Shown piece by piece: positions 1 through 7,380 of a stretch of DNA of 24,369 nt. Under the pieces are notes generated by a model. The model saw only the letters and a list, made by a program, of their open reading frames with translations. It was not told where the DNA came from and ran no database searches. Within the stretch, counting starts at the first letter, position 1. Every line of letters starts with the position of its first letter. The stretch is from contig CAZHGE010000041.1 of the NCBI GenBank assembly GCA_964531805.1, positions 1-24,369 of the forward strand. Reading direction: 5' to 3'. The translations under genes and the position numbers were made by a program. Source of the DNA: RGIG8767 sp964531805 (GTDB lineage: Bacteria; Bacillota; Clostridia; Lachnospirales; Lachnospiraceae).

Positions 1-76
1 AGTTTCTTTCACAGATACGCGAAGCGTCTCTGTTGTATTCGGTTTTGAAGGTATAGATAATAATTTTGAATGAATG

Positions 77-103
77 GGTTTCGCATTTTGCGGAACCTTT
101 TTT
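77..103 (+). terminator. Intrinsic terminator of the gene to the left of the window
   Basis: GGTTTCGC (77-84) pairs with GCGGAACC (90-97) over eight base pairs with one T-G wobble and a five-base ATTTT loop. Six T follow (98-103). It faces the + strand and must end a transcript entering from the left edge. Confidence 0.75.
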
Positions 104-227
104 GATATACAAATTGATCTAAAAATCTAATTACTTATTTTTACATATACTTAGATATATCTAAAAATAATAATTGTTAAAATTGTGGTAAAATATTTAA
201 TTTTTCCTATATTTTTTTGACATCTTG

Positions 228-236
228 TGCTATAAT
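228..236 (+). promoter_or_regulatory. Extended -10 promoter of cheV
   Basis: TGCTATAAT at 228-236 is an extended -10 (TGnTATAAT). No good -35 lies 17 bases upstream. A TTGACA at 217-222 is only 8 bases from the -10, so it is not its partner. The start of transcription should be near 243, giving a 50-base leader with GAGAGG at 285-290 ahead of the ATG at 297. No sigma-28 flagellar type promoter was seen. Confidence 0.55.
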
Positions 237-296
237 GTCAATAGTCATATATGTCATTATTTGGATGATTAAGAATACATAGTTGAGAGGTGTAAG

Positions 297-1199
297 ATGG
301 ATACGAAGATTCTATTGGAAAACGGCACAAATGAATTAGAAGTATTGGAGTTTATGATTGGTGATAACTCATATGGTATTAATGTTGCTAAGATTAAGGA
401 AATTATTAATTACCAGCCGGTAACACCTGTTCCAAACTCTCATCCTAGTATTGAAGGTATTTTTATGCCACGAGATGTTATGATTACAGCAATTGATTTG
501 CGTAACTGCCTACAGAAGGGAACATCTGAGCCGGAAGGATTTTTCATTGTAACTAACTTTAATAATTTGGACATTGCATTTCATGTAGACAGTGTGGTAG
601 GTATTCATAGAGTTTCATGGGGAGATATTATTAAACCGAATGCAACTGTGAATAATACAGATGAAGGTGTTTCTACTGGTATTATTAAGATTCAGGGTAA
701 GTTAATCATTATTCTTGACTTTGAGCGTATTGTAACAGATATTAGTCCGGAAACAGGTCTTAAGATTGAAGAAGTAGAAGCGCTTGATAAGATTTCAGGA
801 AGAGCAGATTATCCAATCTTGATTGCAGAAGATTCTGTTTTATTGAACAGACTCATTGTTGACTCTTTAAAAACGGCTGGTTATACACAGCTTATTACTG
901 TAAATAACGGTCAGGAAGCATGGGAAGCAATTGATGACTGCGTAAAACGTGGTAATTTAGATACACATGTTAAATTATTAATTACAGATATTGAGATGCC
1001 TCTTATGGATGGTCATAGATTAACACGTTTAGTAAAAGAAAGTGACGCAACAAAGCATATCCCAGTTGTTATTTTCTCTTCTTTGGTAAATGAGGAAATG
1101 ATGCGTAAGGGTGAAGCACTTGGCGCGAACGCTCAGATTTCTAAACCAGAGATTGGTAATCTGGTAAGAATCGTAGATGGATTATTAGGATTAAAATAG
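297..1199 (+). CDS. cheV: Chemotaxis protein CheV (CheW domain plus receiver)
   Basis: The protein of 300 residues has a CheW-like coupling domain at about 12-148 and a response-regulator receiver at about 172-298. CheV couples chemoreceptors to the kinase CheA, and phosphorylation of its receiver is thought to serve in adaptation; it acts at the polar receptor array in the cytoplasm. The receiver shows the acid pair E178-D179, the phospho-acceptor D231 in the TDIEMPLMDG motif, S261 and K283, so it should be phosphorylatable. The length is normal for CheV. GAGAGG at 285-290 supports the ATG start. The gene is a single-gene transcript, closed by the strong terminator at 1222-1256, with no other chemotaxis or flagellar gene in the window. 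The family assignment is secure from domain order and motifs. Confidence 0.93.
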   Translation: MDTKILLENGTNELEVLEFMIGDNSYGINVAKIKEIINYQPVTPVPNSHPSIEGIFMPRDVMITAIDLRNCLQKGTSEPEGFFIVTNFNNLDIAFHVDSVVGIHRVSWGDIIKPNATVNNTDEGVSTGIIKIQGKLIIILDFERIVTDISPETGLKIEEVEALDKISGRADYPILIAEDSVLLNRLIVDSLKTAGYTQLITVNNGQEAWEAIDDCVKRGNLDTHVKLLITDIEMPLMDGHRLTRLVKESDATKHIPVVIFSSLVNEEMMRKGEALGANAQISKPEIGNLVRIVDGLLGLK

Positions 1200-1221
1200 A
1201 AACAGGGTCATTGTTTTGATG

Positions 1222-1256
1222 GCAAAAAGGTGTGAGTTTAACTCACACCTTTTTGC
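1222..1256 (+). terminator. Intrinsic terminator after cheV
   Basis: Perfect 15-bp stem: the arm 1222-1236 (GCAAAAAGGTGTGAG) pairs with 1242-1256 across a five-base loop. The 3' arm contains five T. The stem is symmetrical enough to work in both directions. Its last bases overlap the -35 box of the next promoter. Confidence 0.85.
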
Positions 1257-1281
1257 ATTAAGAATATATTTGTGTTATAAT
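1253..1281 (+). promoter_or_regulatory. Promoter of the sirtuin-like gene
   Basis: TTGCAT (1253-1258), a 17-base gap and TATAAT (1276-1281) form a good sigma-A promoter. The -35 box lies in the 3' arm of the cheV terminator, a compact terminator/promoter overlap. Transcription should start near 1288. Confidence 0.65.
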
Positions 1282-1314
1282 AAAATGTCAATAAATTGGA
1301 GTTTGATTTTGATT

Positions 1315-2031
1315 ATGGATAAAGAAGTACTTGGCTTGATTGAGAGCGCGGATATTGTGTTGATCGGTATTGGAGAAGCCTTTGAGAGAAAAGATAATGA
1401 GTTAGAAACAGAAGCATATAAGGTTCTGCAAAAAGCAGATCCGCTTCTTGCAGGATTTGAAAGGCTACAGTATTGGAAGGATCATCCAGATACAAAGGTA
1501 ATCGAAGCCTATAATCGATTGTATGAAGTAGTAAAAGATAAGGATTATTTTGTAGTAACCACATGCATGGATGATCGAATATATAAAAGTAATTTTCCAG
1601 AAGAAAAGATTACCGCCCCGTGTGGAACATGGAGATATTTACAATGTAGTGAAAACTGCACAGAAGAATTACTTCCAGTATCGGATGAAATGATTCAGTC
1701 AAAGCAGTCCGTATTTTGTCCATATTGCCAGGCTAAGGCAGTTTTTAATCAGGTAACAGCAGAAAAATATAATGAAAGTGGTTATATGGCAGGATGGGTT
1801 ACATATCGTAACTGGCTCCAAAGAACAATCAATCGTAATGTATGTATTTTAGAATTGGGTGTAGGGATGAAGTATCCTACCATCATAAGATGGCCGTTTG
1901 AAAAAATTGCATTCTGCAATCAAAAAGCTTCTTTTGTCAGAGTACATAGAACTTTGTTTCAGTTAAGCGAAGAACTGCATGGCAAAGGAAATAGTATAGA
2001 AGCAGATCCAATAGAGTTTTTACTAAATTAA
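1315..2031 (+). CDS. Divergent Sir2-like (sirtuin fold) protein, catalytic His replaced by Cys
   Basis: The 238-residue product follows the plan of a small sirtuin: an N-terminal nucleotide-binding segment (residues 11-24), a TTCMDDR segment at 82-88 where sirtuins have TQN(I/V)D, a zinc ribbon of four Cys (C111, C115, C135, C138), and a C-terminal ELGVG..P segment at 180-194 typical of macrodomain-associated and other divergent sirtuins. Sirtuins use NAD+ to remove acyl groups from lysine or to transfer ADP-ribose. Here the residue eight before the first zinc Cys, normally the catalytic His of HG(S/T), is C103 in CGT. The GAGxS glycine loop and the QN.D Asn are also lost. Activity is therefore uncertain. 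ATG 1315 is used; GGAG lies at 1298-1301, and a TTG at 1309 is better spaced and could be the true start. An ATG farther upstream would lie before the transcription start. The fold is inferred from motifs only. Confidence 0.65.
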   Translation: MDKEVLGLIESADIVLIGIGEAFERKDNELETEAYKVLQKADPLLAGFERLQYWKDHPDTKVIEAYNRLYEVVKDKDYFVVTTCMDDRIYKSNFPEEKITAPCGTWRYLQCSENCTEELLPVSDEMIQSKQSVFCPYCQAKAVFNQVTAEKYNESGYMAGWVTYRNWLQRTINRNVCILELGVGMKYPTIIRWPFEKIAFCNQKASFVRVHRTLFQLSEELHGKGNSIEADPIEFLLN

Positions 2032-2050
2032 ATGTGAAAGGTATGAACAC

Positions 2051-4228
2051 ATGAGTGTAAATACAAGCGAAGAATATTTAGACGAGTTATTACAAGCAAT
2101 TGAACCAATTATTTATATAAATCAGCCAGAGCCTGAACCAGCTGCTGTAGAGACTCCGGTTGTAGAAGACGTGGATGATATGTCAGGTCTTTTGAATAAC
2201 CTGATGGATATTCCAGCTGAAACACCTGCTTTTTCAGAAGTAGAAGAGATTTCTATTTCCGATGAAGATAATGGTTTAGCTGATTTACTATCAGAAGAAT
2301 TGTTGGGAACAGAAATGCAGGAAAGTGCTCCTGATGTTGCAATGGATGACCTATTGGCGGCATTGGCTTCTGAAGAAACAAATGTAGAAGAGGAAGCCTT
2401 TGATATTGATGCTATGTTAAATGCAGCAGCAGGTGCAGCTGAAAGTATGCCTGAAACTTCAATAGATCATGATGCAGATGTTAAGGCTTTATTACAACAA
2501 TTTACGGATGATGAGGACCTGTCTGATATAGGGGAAATCTTAGAACGTAATGATAATAATGAAGCGGTGGATGAATCAGTATTGGAGACTCCGGATGTAG
2601 AAGTATTCCAAATGGATGAAAATGCAGGGCCGGAAGAAGAAAAGAAGAAGGAATCAAGTGGTTTATTTGGTTTTCTGAAAAAGAAAAAGGATAAAAAAGG
2701 AAAGAAAAATAAAAAAGAATCGGATGATGAAATTTCAACTGAAGAAAGTATGGTTGAAGATACCAAGGAATTATCAGAAGAATCTTCTGTAGAAATTATG
2801 CCAGAGATGGACTTCTTTGGTGAAGAATTTATGGGAACATCTGATGGTGGAACAGAGGAAGCGGTTGACCTTGGCAGCATGAGTTTGGATGATATTTTTG
2901 CAGAAGGAGATATGACGGATATTGATGCGTTGCTTTCTGCAGGTTCATTTGATGAGACGGGTATTCCTACAATGGCCAGTACGGGAGGAGCGGATTCCTC
3001 AGAAGGAAAGACAGATAAGAAAAAAGGAAAAGGTGATAAAAAAGAATCATTCTTTAGCCGAGTGATTACTATGTTGACCGAAGAAGATGAGGAAGAGGAA
3101 ACTCCGAAAAAAGGTTCTGTTCCAGAAGCGGATGCAACAGGAATTACAGATGAGAATGAAACTATTTTAGAGGAGCTTTCTAAAGAAGAAAAGAAGAAGA
3201 GAAAAAAAGAAGAAAAAGAGCAGAAGAAGAAAGAAAAAGAAGCTAAGAAAAAAGGAAAAGCAGCGTCTGAAGGGGAAGAAACTGAGGAAGACGAAGCGGA
3301 AGAAGATAAGAAAAAGAAGAAGAAAAAGGTTAAAAAAGAAAAGCCGCGTAAGGTAGTGGATATAGATGAAAAGCCGCCAAAGAAACTTTCTAAAAAGAAG
3401 GTATCGGTTGTCTTTGCATTTTGTTTCAGTATCTTAGCGATGATTCTAATTTTACAGACGGTGTTACTGGATTTAAGTAATGTGAAGGAAGCAAGATGGG
3501 CTTTTGATAATGCAGATTATGAAACCTGTTATGCAAATCTTTATGGCGAAGAGCGTTCTGAAGAGGATGAAGAGATTTTCCAGAAATCTTACATAATTTT
3601 ATGTGTACAGAGAAAATGGGATTCTTATCAAAACTTCAGACAGATGGGCATGGAAGTAGAAGCATTGGATGCGCTGTTTGAAGGTGTAAGAGTGTATCGT
3701 AATATGGGAGCACGAGCTGAAAGTTATGGAATCTTAAGCCGTATTACACCTATTTTTGAAACAATTTACAGTGAACTAAAAAGTTATGGACTTTCTGATG
3801 CGGATATTGAAGAAATTCTGGCTTATGAAAGCAAAGTATCTTATACAAAACGTTTGGAGTCTATTGTAAATGGAACTCCGTTTGTAATGAATGAATGGCT
3901 TCCACAGACAGAAGAAGAGGAAGTAGTAGAGGTGGTAGAAGAGCCACAGCCGCTCGAAGATGTACTTCCTATGGAAGAGGATTTTCTACCGGACGATACC
4001 AGTCTGGTAAATGAAATGAATCAAATGGATGATTCGCAGGTTCAGGCAGAGCCTGAAGTAGAAGAACCAGTGATTCAGGAACAGGGAAATACAGTAGTAG
4101 TTGGTTCTGCGCCGGTTGATATTAGTGGAATCGCTCAGGATGCTTATAATGTTGGCGGAACGAATGTGGGAAGTGGAAGTACCAACATTTCAGCGGAAGT
4201 AAATGGGAATAATGTTTTTGTAAATTAG
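2051..4228 (+). CDS. Large charged single-span membrane protein of unknown function
   Basis: I do not recognise a family. The 725-residue protein has an acidic N-terminal half (1-200 and 225-320) studded with short D/E-I-D-x-L-L motifs, for example around 43-52, 74-85, 97-105, 117-124, 141-150 and 287-296. Runs of Lys and Glu follow at 198-222, 321-331 and 377-450. There is one membrane span at 451-474, then about 130 residues of helical, repeat-like sequence, an acidic stretch (620-675) and a Gly/Asn/Ser-rich end. The strong positive charge before the span predicts the first 450 residues inside and the rest outside. AAAGG at 2037-2041 supports the ATG. The DIDALL motifs resemble the LSQDEIDALL peptide by which FliM/FliY bind phosphorylated CheY; with cheV two genes away this hints at receiver binding, but that is inference. 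It is probably co-transcribed with the sirtuin-like gene (19-base gap). Confidence 0.6.
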   Translation: MSVNTSEEYLDELLQAIEPIIYINQPEPEPAAVETPVVEDVDDMSGLLNNLMDIPAETPAFSEVEEISISDEDNGLADLLSEELLGTEMQESAPDVAMDDLLAALASEETNVEEEAFDIDAMLNAAAGAAESMPETSIDHDADVKALLQQFTDDEDLSDIGEILERNDNNEAVDESVLETPDVEVFQMDENAGPEEEKKKESSGLFGFLKKKKDKKGKKNKKESDDEISTEESMVEDTKELSEESSVEIMPEMDFFGEEFMGTSDGGTEEAVDLGSMSLDDIFAEGDMTDIDALLSAGSFDETGIPTMASTGGADSSEGKTDKKKGKGDKKESFFSRVITMLTEEDEEEETPKKGSVPEADATGITDENETILEELSKEEKKKRKKEEKEQKKKEKEAKKKGKAASEGEETEEDEAEEDKKKKKKKVKKEKPRKVVDIDEKPPKKLSKKKVSVVFAFCFSILAMILILQTVLLDLSNVKEARWAFDNADYETCYANLYGEERSEEDEEIFQKSYIILCVQRKWDSYQNFRQMGMEVEALDALFEGVRVYRNMGARAESYGILSRITPIFETIYSELKSYGLSDADIEEILAYESKVSYTKRLESIVNGTPFVMNEWLPQTEEEEVVEVVEEPQPLEDVLPMEEDFLPDDTSLVNEMNQMDDSQVQAEPEVEEPVIQEQGNTVVVGSAPVDISGIAQDAYNVGGTNVGSGSTNISAEVNGNNVFVN

Positions 4229-4298
4229 TGTTTTGCTGAATACGCATGACAGAACATAGTGGTATAAAAAGACAAAATTGATTGACAGGATGAAAAAA

Positions 4299-4919
4299 AT
4301 GATCGCAATTATTGATTACGATGCGGGGAATATTAAAAGTGTTGAAAAGGCATTACAGAAATTGGGAGAAGAAGCCTGTATTACCCGTGATAAAGAAGTG
4401 TTATTAAAAGCAGATAAAGTAATCCTTCCAGGTGTGGGAGCCTTTGGATCGGCAATGGAAAAAATTCATCATTATGGTCTATATGATGTGATTCAAGAGA
4501 TTGTAAAAAAAGGAACACCTTTTTTGGGCATTTGTCTTGGACTGCAGCTTTTATTTGAAGAAAGTGAAGAAGCACCTGGAGTGAAAGGCCTTGGTATTTT
4601 ACCAGGAAAGATTGTAAAGATCCCGGATCAGAATGGATCTTTGAAGATTCCCCAGATTGGGTGGAATTCCTTGCAGTTTCCGAATGAAGGCAGATTGTAT
4701 AAAGGTCTTAAAGAAGGATGTTATGTGTATTTTGTACATTCCTATTATTTACAGGCAAAAGATCCATCCTGTGTTGTGGCAACAACAGATTATGGTGTAA
4801 ACATTCATGCTTCTGTGGAAAAGGATAATGTATTTGCTTGTCAGTTCCATCCGGAAAAGAGTTCAACGGTTGGACTTAAGATTTTAGAGAATTTTATCCA
4901 GTTAGACAGGGAGGACTAA
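4299..4919 (+). CDS. hisH: Imidazole glycerol phosphate synthase, glutaminase subunit HisH
   Basis: HisH hydrolyses glutamine and passes ammonia to HisF, which makes imidazole glycerol phosphate and AICAR in histidine synthesis. The 206-residue class I glutamine amidotransferase has its nucleophile C79 in the GICLG elbow and the H184/E186 pair in FHPEKS, so the triad is complete. The start chosen is ATG 4299, because AGGA at 4287-4290 is 8 bases upstream; an in-frame ATG at 4290 overlaps that AGGA, and one at 4278 lacks a ribosome site. It is followed after three bases by hisF. The other histidine genes are not in this window, so the pair is split from the rest of the pathway. Confidence 0.95.
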   Translation: MIAIIDYDAGNIKSVEKALQKLGEEACITRDKEVLLKADKVILPGVGAFGSAMEKIHHYGLYDVIQEIVKKGTPFLGICLGLQLLFEESEEAPGVKGLGILPGKIVKIPDQNGSLKIPQIGWNSLQFPNEGRLYKGLKEGCYVYFVHSYYLQAKDPSCVVATTDYGVNIHASVEKDNVFACQFHPEKSSTVGLKILENFIQLDRED

Positions 4920-4922
4920 AAG

Positions 4923-5690
4923 ATGCATACGATGAGAATCATTCCTTGTCTGGATGTAAATAACGGACGAGTAGTAAAAGGTGTTAATTTTGTGAATTTG
5001 ACCGATGCGGGTGATCCGGTGGAAATTGCCGCAGCATATGATGCGGCTGGGGCTGATGAACTTGTTTTTTTAGATATTACAGCTTCGAGTGATGGAAGAA
5101 ATACTGTGGTGGACATGGTCAGAAGAGTGGCGGAAAAGGTGTTTATTCCGTTTACGGTTGGCGGTGGTATTCGTACGGTGGATGATTTCAAGGCTATTTT
5201 ACGTGAAGGCGCGGATAAGGTTTCTGTAAATTCAGCAGCAATTAAAAGACCGGAATTGATTAAGGAAGCAGCAGAGATTTTTGGAAGCCAGTGTGTGGTG
5301 GTAGCTATTGATGCCAAAAGAAGGGAGCCATTTGATGGCTGGAATATTTATTTAAATGGCGGCCGTGTGGATACGGGTATTGATGCTATCGAATGGGCTA
5401 AGAAGGCGGAGAGCCTTGGCGCTGGTGAAATCCTTCTTACCAGTATGGATTGTGATGGAACAAAAAATGGTTATGATATTGAACTGACCAGACAGATTTC
5501 CGAAGCGGTGTCAATTCCTGTTATTGCGTCCGGTGGAGCTGGTAAACTGGAGCATTTTAAGGATGCCGTAACAGAGGGAAAAGCCGATGCGGTATTGGCA
5601 GCGTCACTTTTCCATTTTAAAGAATTAGAGATTAAAGAAGTAAAAGAGTACTTACAGAAAGAAGGCATTTCGGTTCGTTTAGAGGCTTAA
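4923..5690 (+). CDS. hisF: Imidazole glycerol phosphate synthase, cyclase subunit HisF
   Basis: HisF is the (beta/alpha)8-barrel partner of HisH. It uses channelled ammonia to convert PRFAR to imidazole glycerol phosphate plus AICAR. The 255-residue protein has the two catalytic aspartates at the positions usual for the family, D11 (PCLDVNNGRVVKG) and D130 (VVAIDAKR), and phosphate-binding GGGI and SGGAG loops. GGGAGG at 4909-4914, inside the end of hisH, is 8 bases from ATG 4923, which indicates coupled translation. An ATG three codons later would be too far from this site. Length and motifs are fully normal. Confidence 0.96.
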   Translation: MHTMRIIPCLDVNNGRVVKGVNFVNLTDAGDPVEIAAAYDAAGADELVFLDITASSDGRNTVVDMVRRVAEKVFIPFTVGGGIRTVDDFKAILREGADKVSVNSAAIKRPELIKEAAEIFGSQCVVVAIDAKRREPFDGWNIYLNGGRVDTGIDAIEWAKKAESLGAGEILLTSMDCDGTKNGYDIELTRQISEAVSIPVIASGGAGKLEHFKDAVTEGKADAVLAASLFHFKELEIKEVKEYLQKEGISVRLEA

Positions 5691-5733
5691 GGATTTGGGA
5701 GCCGATAAGGAAACAAAATGCAGGAGTTATACT

Positions 5734-6411
5734 ATGGGAATGATCCAAAATGACTGGCTGGATGCCATTGGCGGAGAGTTTAAGGAACCGTATTATAAAG
5801 AGTTGTATCAGTTTGTAAAGCAGGAATATAGCACACATGTGGTATATCCGCCGGCAGATGATATTTTTAATGCGTTTCATTTTACACCATTAAGTGAAGT
5901 GAAGGTGTTGCTTTTGGGACAGGACCCTTATCATAATGAGCATCAGGCACATGGACTGAGTTTTTCTGTATTGCCGGATCAGCCGGATATTCCCCCATCC
6001 TTGCAGAATATTTATAAGGAATTGCAGGATGATTTAGGATGCTACATTCCTAATAATGGATATTTGGAAAAATGGGCAAGACAGGGAGTACTTCTTTTGA
6101 ATACTGTATTGACAGTACGGGCACATCAGGCAAATTCCCATCAGGGAAAAGGGTGGGAGCATTTTACGGATGCCATTATACGTGCTGTAAATGCACAGGA
6201 CAGACCAGTGGTTTATCTGCTTTGGGGCAGGCCGGCACAGAATAAGATACCGATGCTTACCAATCCTAAGCATTTGATCTTAAAAGCACCCCACCCAAGT
6301 CCCTTATCCGCATACCGCGGATTTTTTGGCTGCAAACACTTCAGCCAAACTAATGATTTTTTAAAAGCAAACGGAATAGAACCTATCGATTGGCAGATCG
6401 AGAATATTTAA
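5734..6411 (+). CDS. ung: Uracil-DNA glycosylase
   Basis: The product removes uracil from DNA as the first step of base excision repair. The 225-residue family 1 enzyme has the water-activating D64 in GQDPYH (62-67), the uracil pocket motif LLLNTVLTVR, and the HPSPLSA loop that presses the DNA backbone. The start chosen is ATG 5734 with AGGAG at 5722-5726, 7 bases upstream. A TTG at 5695 would lengthen the protein but has no ribosome site and adds residues not seen in the family. It lies 43 bases after hisF and is probably in the same transcript. Confidence 0.95.
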   Translation: MGMIQNDWLDAIGGEFKEPYYKELYQFVKQEYSTHVVYPPADDIFNAFHFTPLSEVKVLLLGQDPYHNEHQAHGLSFSVLPDQPDIPPSLQNIYKELQDDLGCYIPNNGYLEKWARQGVLLLNTVLTVRAHQANSHQGKGWEHFTDAIIRAVNAQDRPVVYLLWGRPAQNKIPMLTNPKHLILKAPHPSPLSAYRGFFGCKHFSQTNDFLKANGIEPIDWQIENI

Positions 6412-6414
6412 ATT

Positions 6415-6541
6415 GTGCTATGCTATACTTTATTAAGTGACCCTATGTTGACACCGGTACTTGACGAGGTTTTGTCGAGTCTAGTACCGCTGTGTCATAA
6501 GTGGAGCGAAAGCGTGTCACGAATAAAGTATAGCGTAGCAC
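6415..6541 (+). repeat. 127-base palindromic element with branched inner structure
   Basis: Terminal arms of 20 bases (6415-6434 and 6522-6541) pair at 19 positions; the odd pair is T-G, a wobble only if the + strand is the RNA. Inside, GTGAC (6437-6441) pairs with GTCAC (6516-6520). TGACAC (6449-6454) pairs with GTGTCA (6492-6497), and CGGTACT (6455-6461) with AGTACCG (6483-6489). A GCGAAAGC mini-hairpin sits at 6506-6513. An open frame of 63 codons crosses it but has no ribosome site and only reflects the symmetry. It could be a short mobile palindrome or a structured RNA; a single copy cannot decide. Confidence 0.65.
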
Positions 6542-6547
6542 TATATA

Positions 6548-6596
6548 AAATGCAGGTTTTCTTTAGAGATTCTTTAGAAATACCTGCATTTGTTGT
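6548..6596 (+). terminator. Probable terminator after ung
   Basis: AAATGCAGGT (6548-6557) pairs with ACCTGCATTT (6582-6591). The stem extends inward by TTTC/GAAA past one bulge. The T-rich tail (TTTGTTGTT) is imperfect. The loop holds two copies of TCTTTAGA. Confidence 0.55.
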
Positions 6597-6614
6597 TAAG
6601 TTTTAAAGTGTAAG

Positions 6615-6643
6615 ATGACCATGACAAAAGGAAATGTGGTCAT
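6615..6643 (+). promoter_or_regulatory. Inverted repeat ahead of the two-component genes
   Basis: ATGACCA (6615-6621) and TGGTCAT (6637-6643) are perfect inverted copies, 15 bases apart, 27 bases before the response regulator start. The spacing suits a dimeric DNA-binding regulator, possibly self-regulation, or a small hairpin in the leader. No clear promoter could be fixed next to it. Confidence 0.35.
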
Positions 6644-6669
6644 ATGAGAGGGAATAGGAGAGATACAAC

Positions 6670-7380
6670 GTGGATAAAAATCACATTTTAATTGTAGAAG
6701 ATGATAAGGAAATCAGAGATGGCATTGAGATTTATTTGAAAAGCCAGGGATATGAGGTGTTTAAAGCGGCTGATGGAGTGGAAGGTCTTGATGTGGTGCA
6801 CCAGCAGGAAATTCACCTAGCAATCGTGGATGTTATGATGCCCCGTAAGGATGGAATTCAAATGGTAATGGAAATGCGGAAGGAATATGATTTTCCAGTA
6901 ATCATGTTATCTGCAAAATCAGAGGAAGTGGATAAGATTCTTGGATTAAACATGGGGGCTGATGATTATGTGACAAAACCATTTACTCCTCTTGAGTTGT
7001 TGGCAAGGGTAAATTCCCACTTACGGCGTTATCGTCATTATCTGGAAAAAATAGAAGCTGATCAAGGTCAGCAGGAACATATTTACCGGGTTGGCGGTCT
7101 GGAACTGGATGAAGAAAAAGTAGAATTGCGTGTGGATGGTAATCTTGTAAAATTGACCCCAATGGAATATAAAATCCTTTTGTTACTGATGAAAAATCCG
7201 GGACGCGTCTATTCTGCGGACGAAATCTATGAACGTGTATGGAATGAGAAAGCAATCAATTCTGACACGATTATGGTACATATCCGTAACATTCGGGAAA
7301 AGATTGAACTGAATCCGAAGAAACCAAATTATTTAAAGGTGGTGTGGGGTGTTGGATACAAAATCGAAAAAAATGCGTAA
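6670..7380 (+). CDS. OmpR/PhoB-family response regulator
   Basis: The 236-residue cytoplasmic regulator has an N-terminal receiver (1-120) with the acid pocket at D11-D12, the phospho-acceptor D54 in IVDVMMP, and the conserved KPF lysine. A winged-helix DNA-binding domain occupies about 138-235 (the LTPMEYKILLLLMKNPG and VWGVGYK motifs). It should bind DNA as a dimer when phosphorylated by the kinase encoded next. The start is GTG 6670 with AGGAG at 6656-6660. The gene overlaps the kinase by 32 bases, so the two are translationally coupled. The target genes are not evident. Confidence 0.93.
   Translation: MDKNHILIVEDDKEIRDGIEIYLKSQGYEVFKAADGVEGLDVVHQQEIHLAIVDVMMPRKDGIQMVMEMRKEYDFPVIMLSAKSEEVDKILGLNMGADDYVTKPFTPLELLARVNSHLRRYRHYLEKIEADQGQQEHIYRVGGLELDEEKVELRVDGNLVKLTPMEYKILLLLMKNPGRVYSADEIYERVWNEKAINSDTIMVHIRNIREKIELNPKKPNYLKVVWGVGYKIEKNA

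Larger units (their letters stand above)
1..296. other. Intergenic region upstream of cheV
   Basis: No gene is seen here. A small hairpin lies at 11-33 (ACAGA and ACGC arms pairing with GCGT and TCTGT). A terminator follows at 77-103. The stretch 104-215 is nearly pure A/T and holds a perfect 14-base palindrome at 151-164 (TTAGATATATCTAA). The word TCTAAAAAT occurs twice, at 118-126 and 160-168. These could be binding sites for a regulator of cheV, but that is inference. Confidence 0.6.

Noticed and set aside
1216..1314. N-terminal extension of the sirtuin-like frame starting at 1216
   Set aside because: It runs through the cheV terminator and lies before the promoter start near 1288; no ribosome site.
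2467..2880. Serine-rich open frames on the - strand of the 725-residue gene
   Set aside because: They mirror Glu/Lys/Asp-rich codons of the + strand gene and have no ribosome sites.
6415..6606. 63-codon open frame after ung
   Set aside because: It coincides with the palindromic element, has no ribosome site and a non-protein-like composition.
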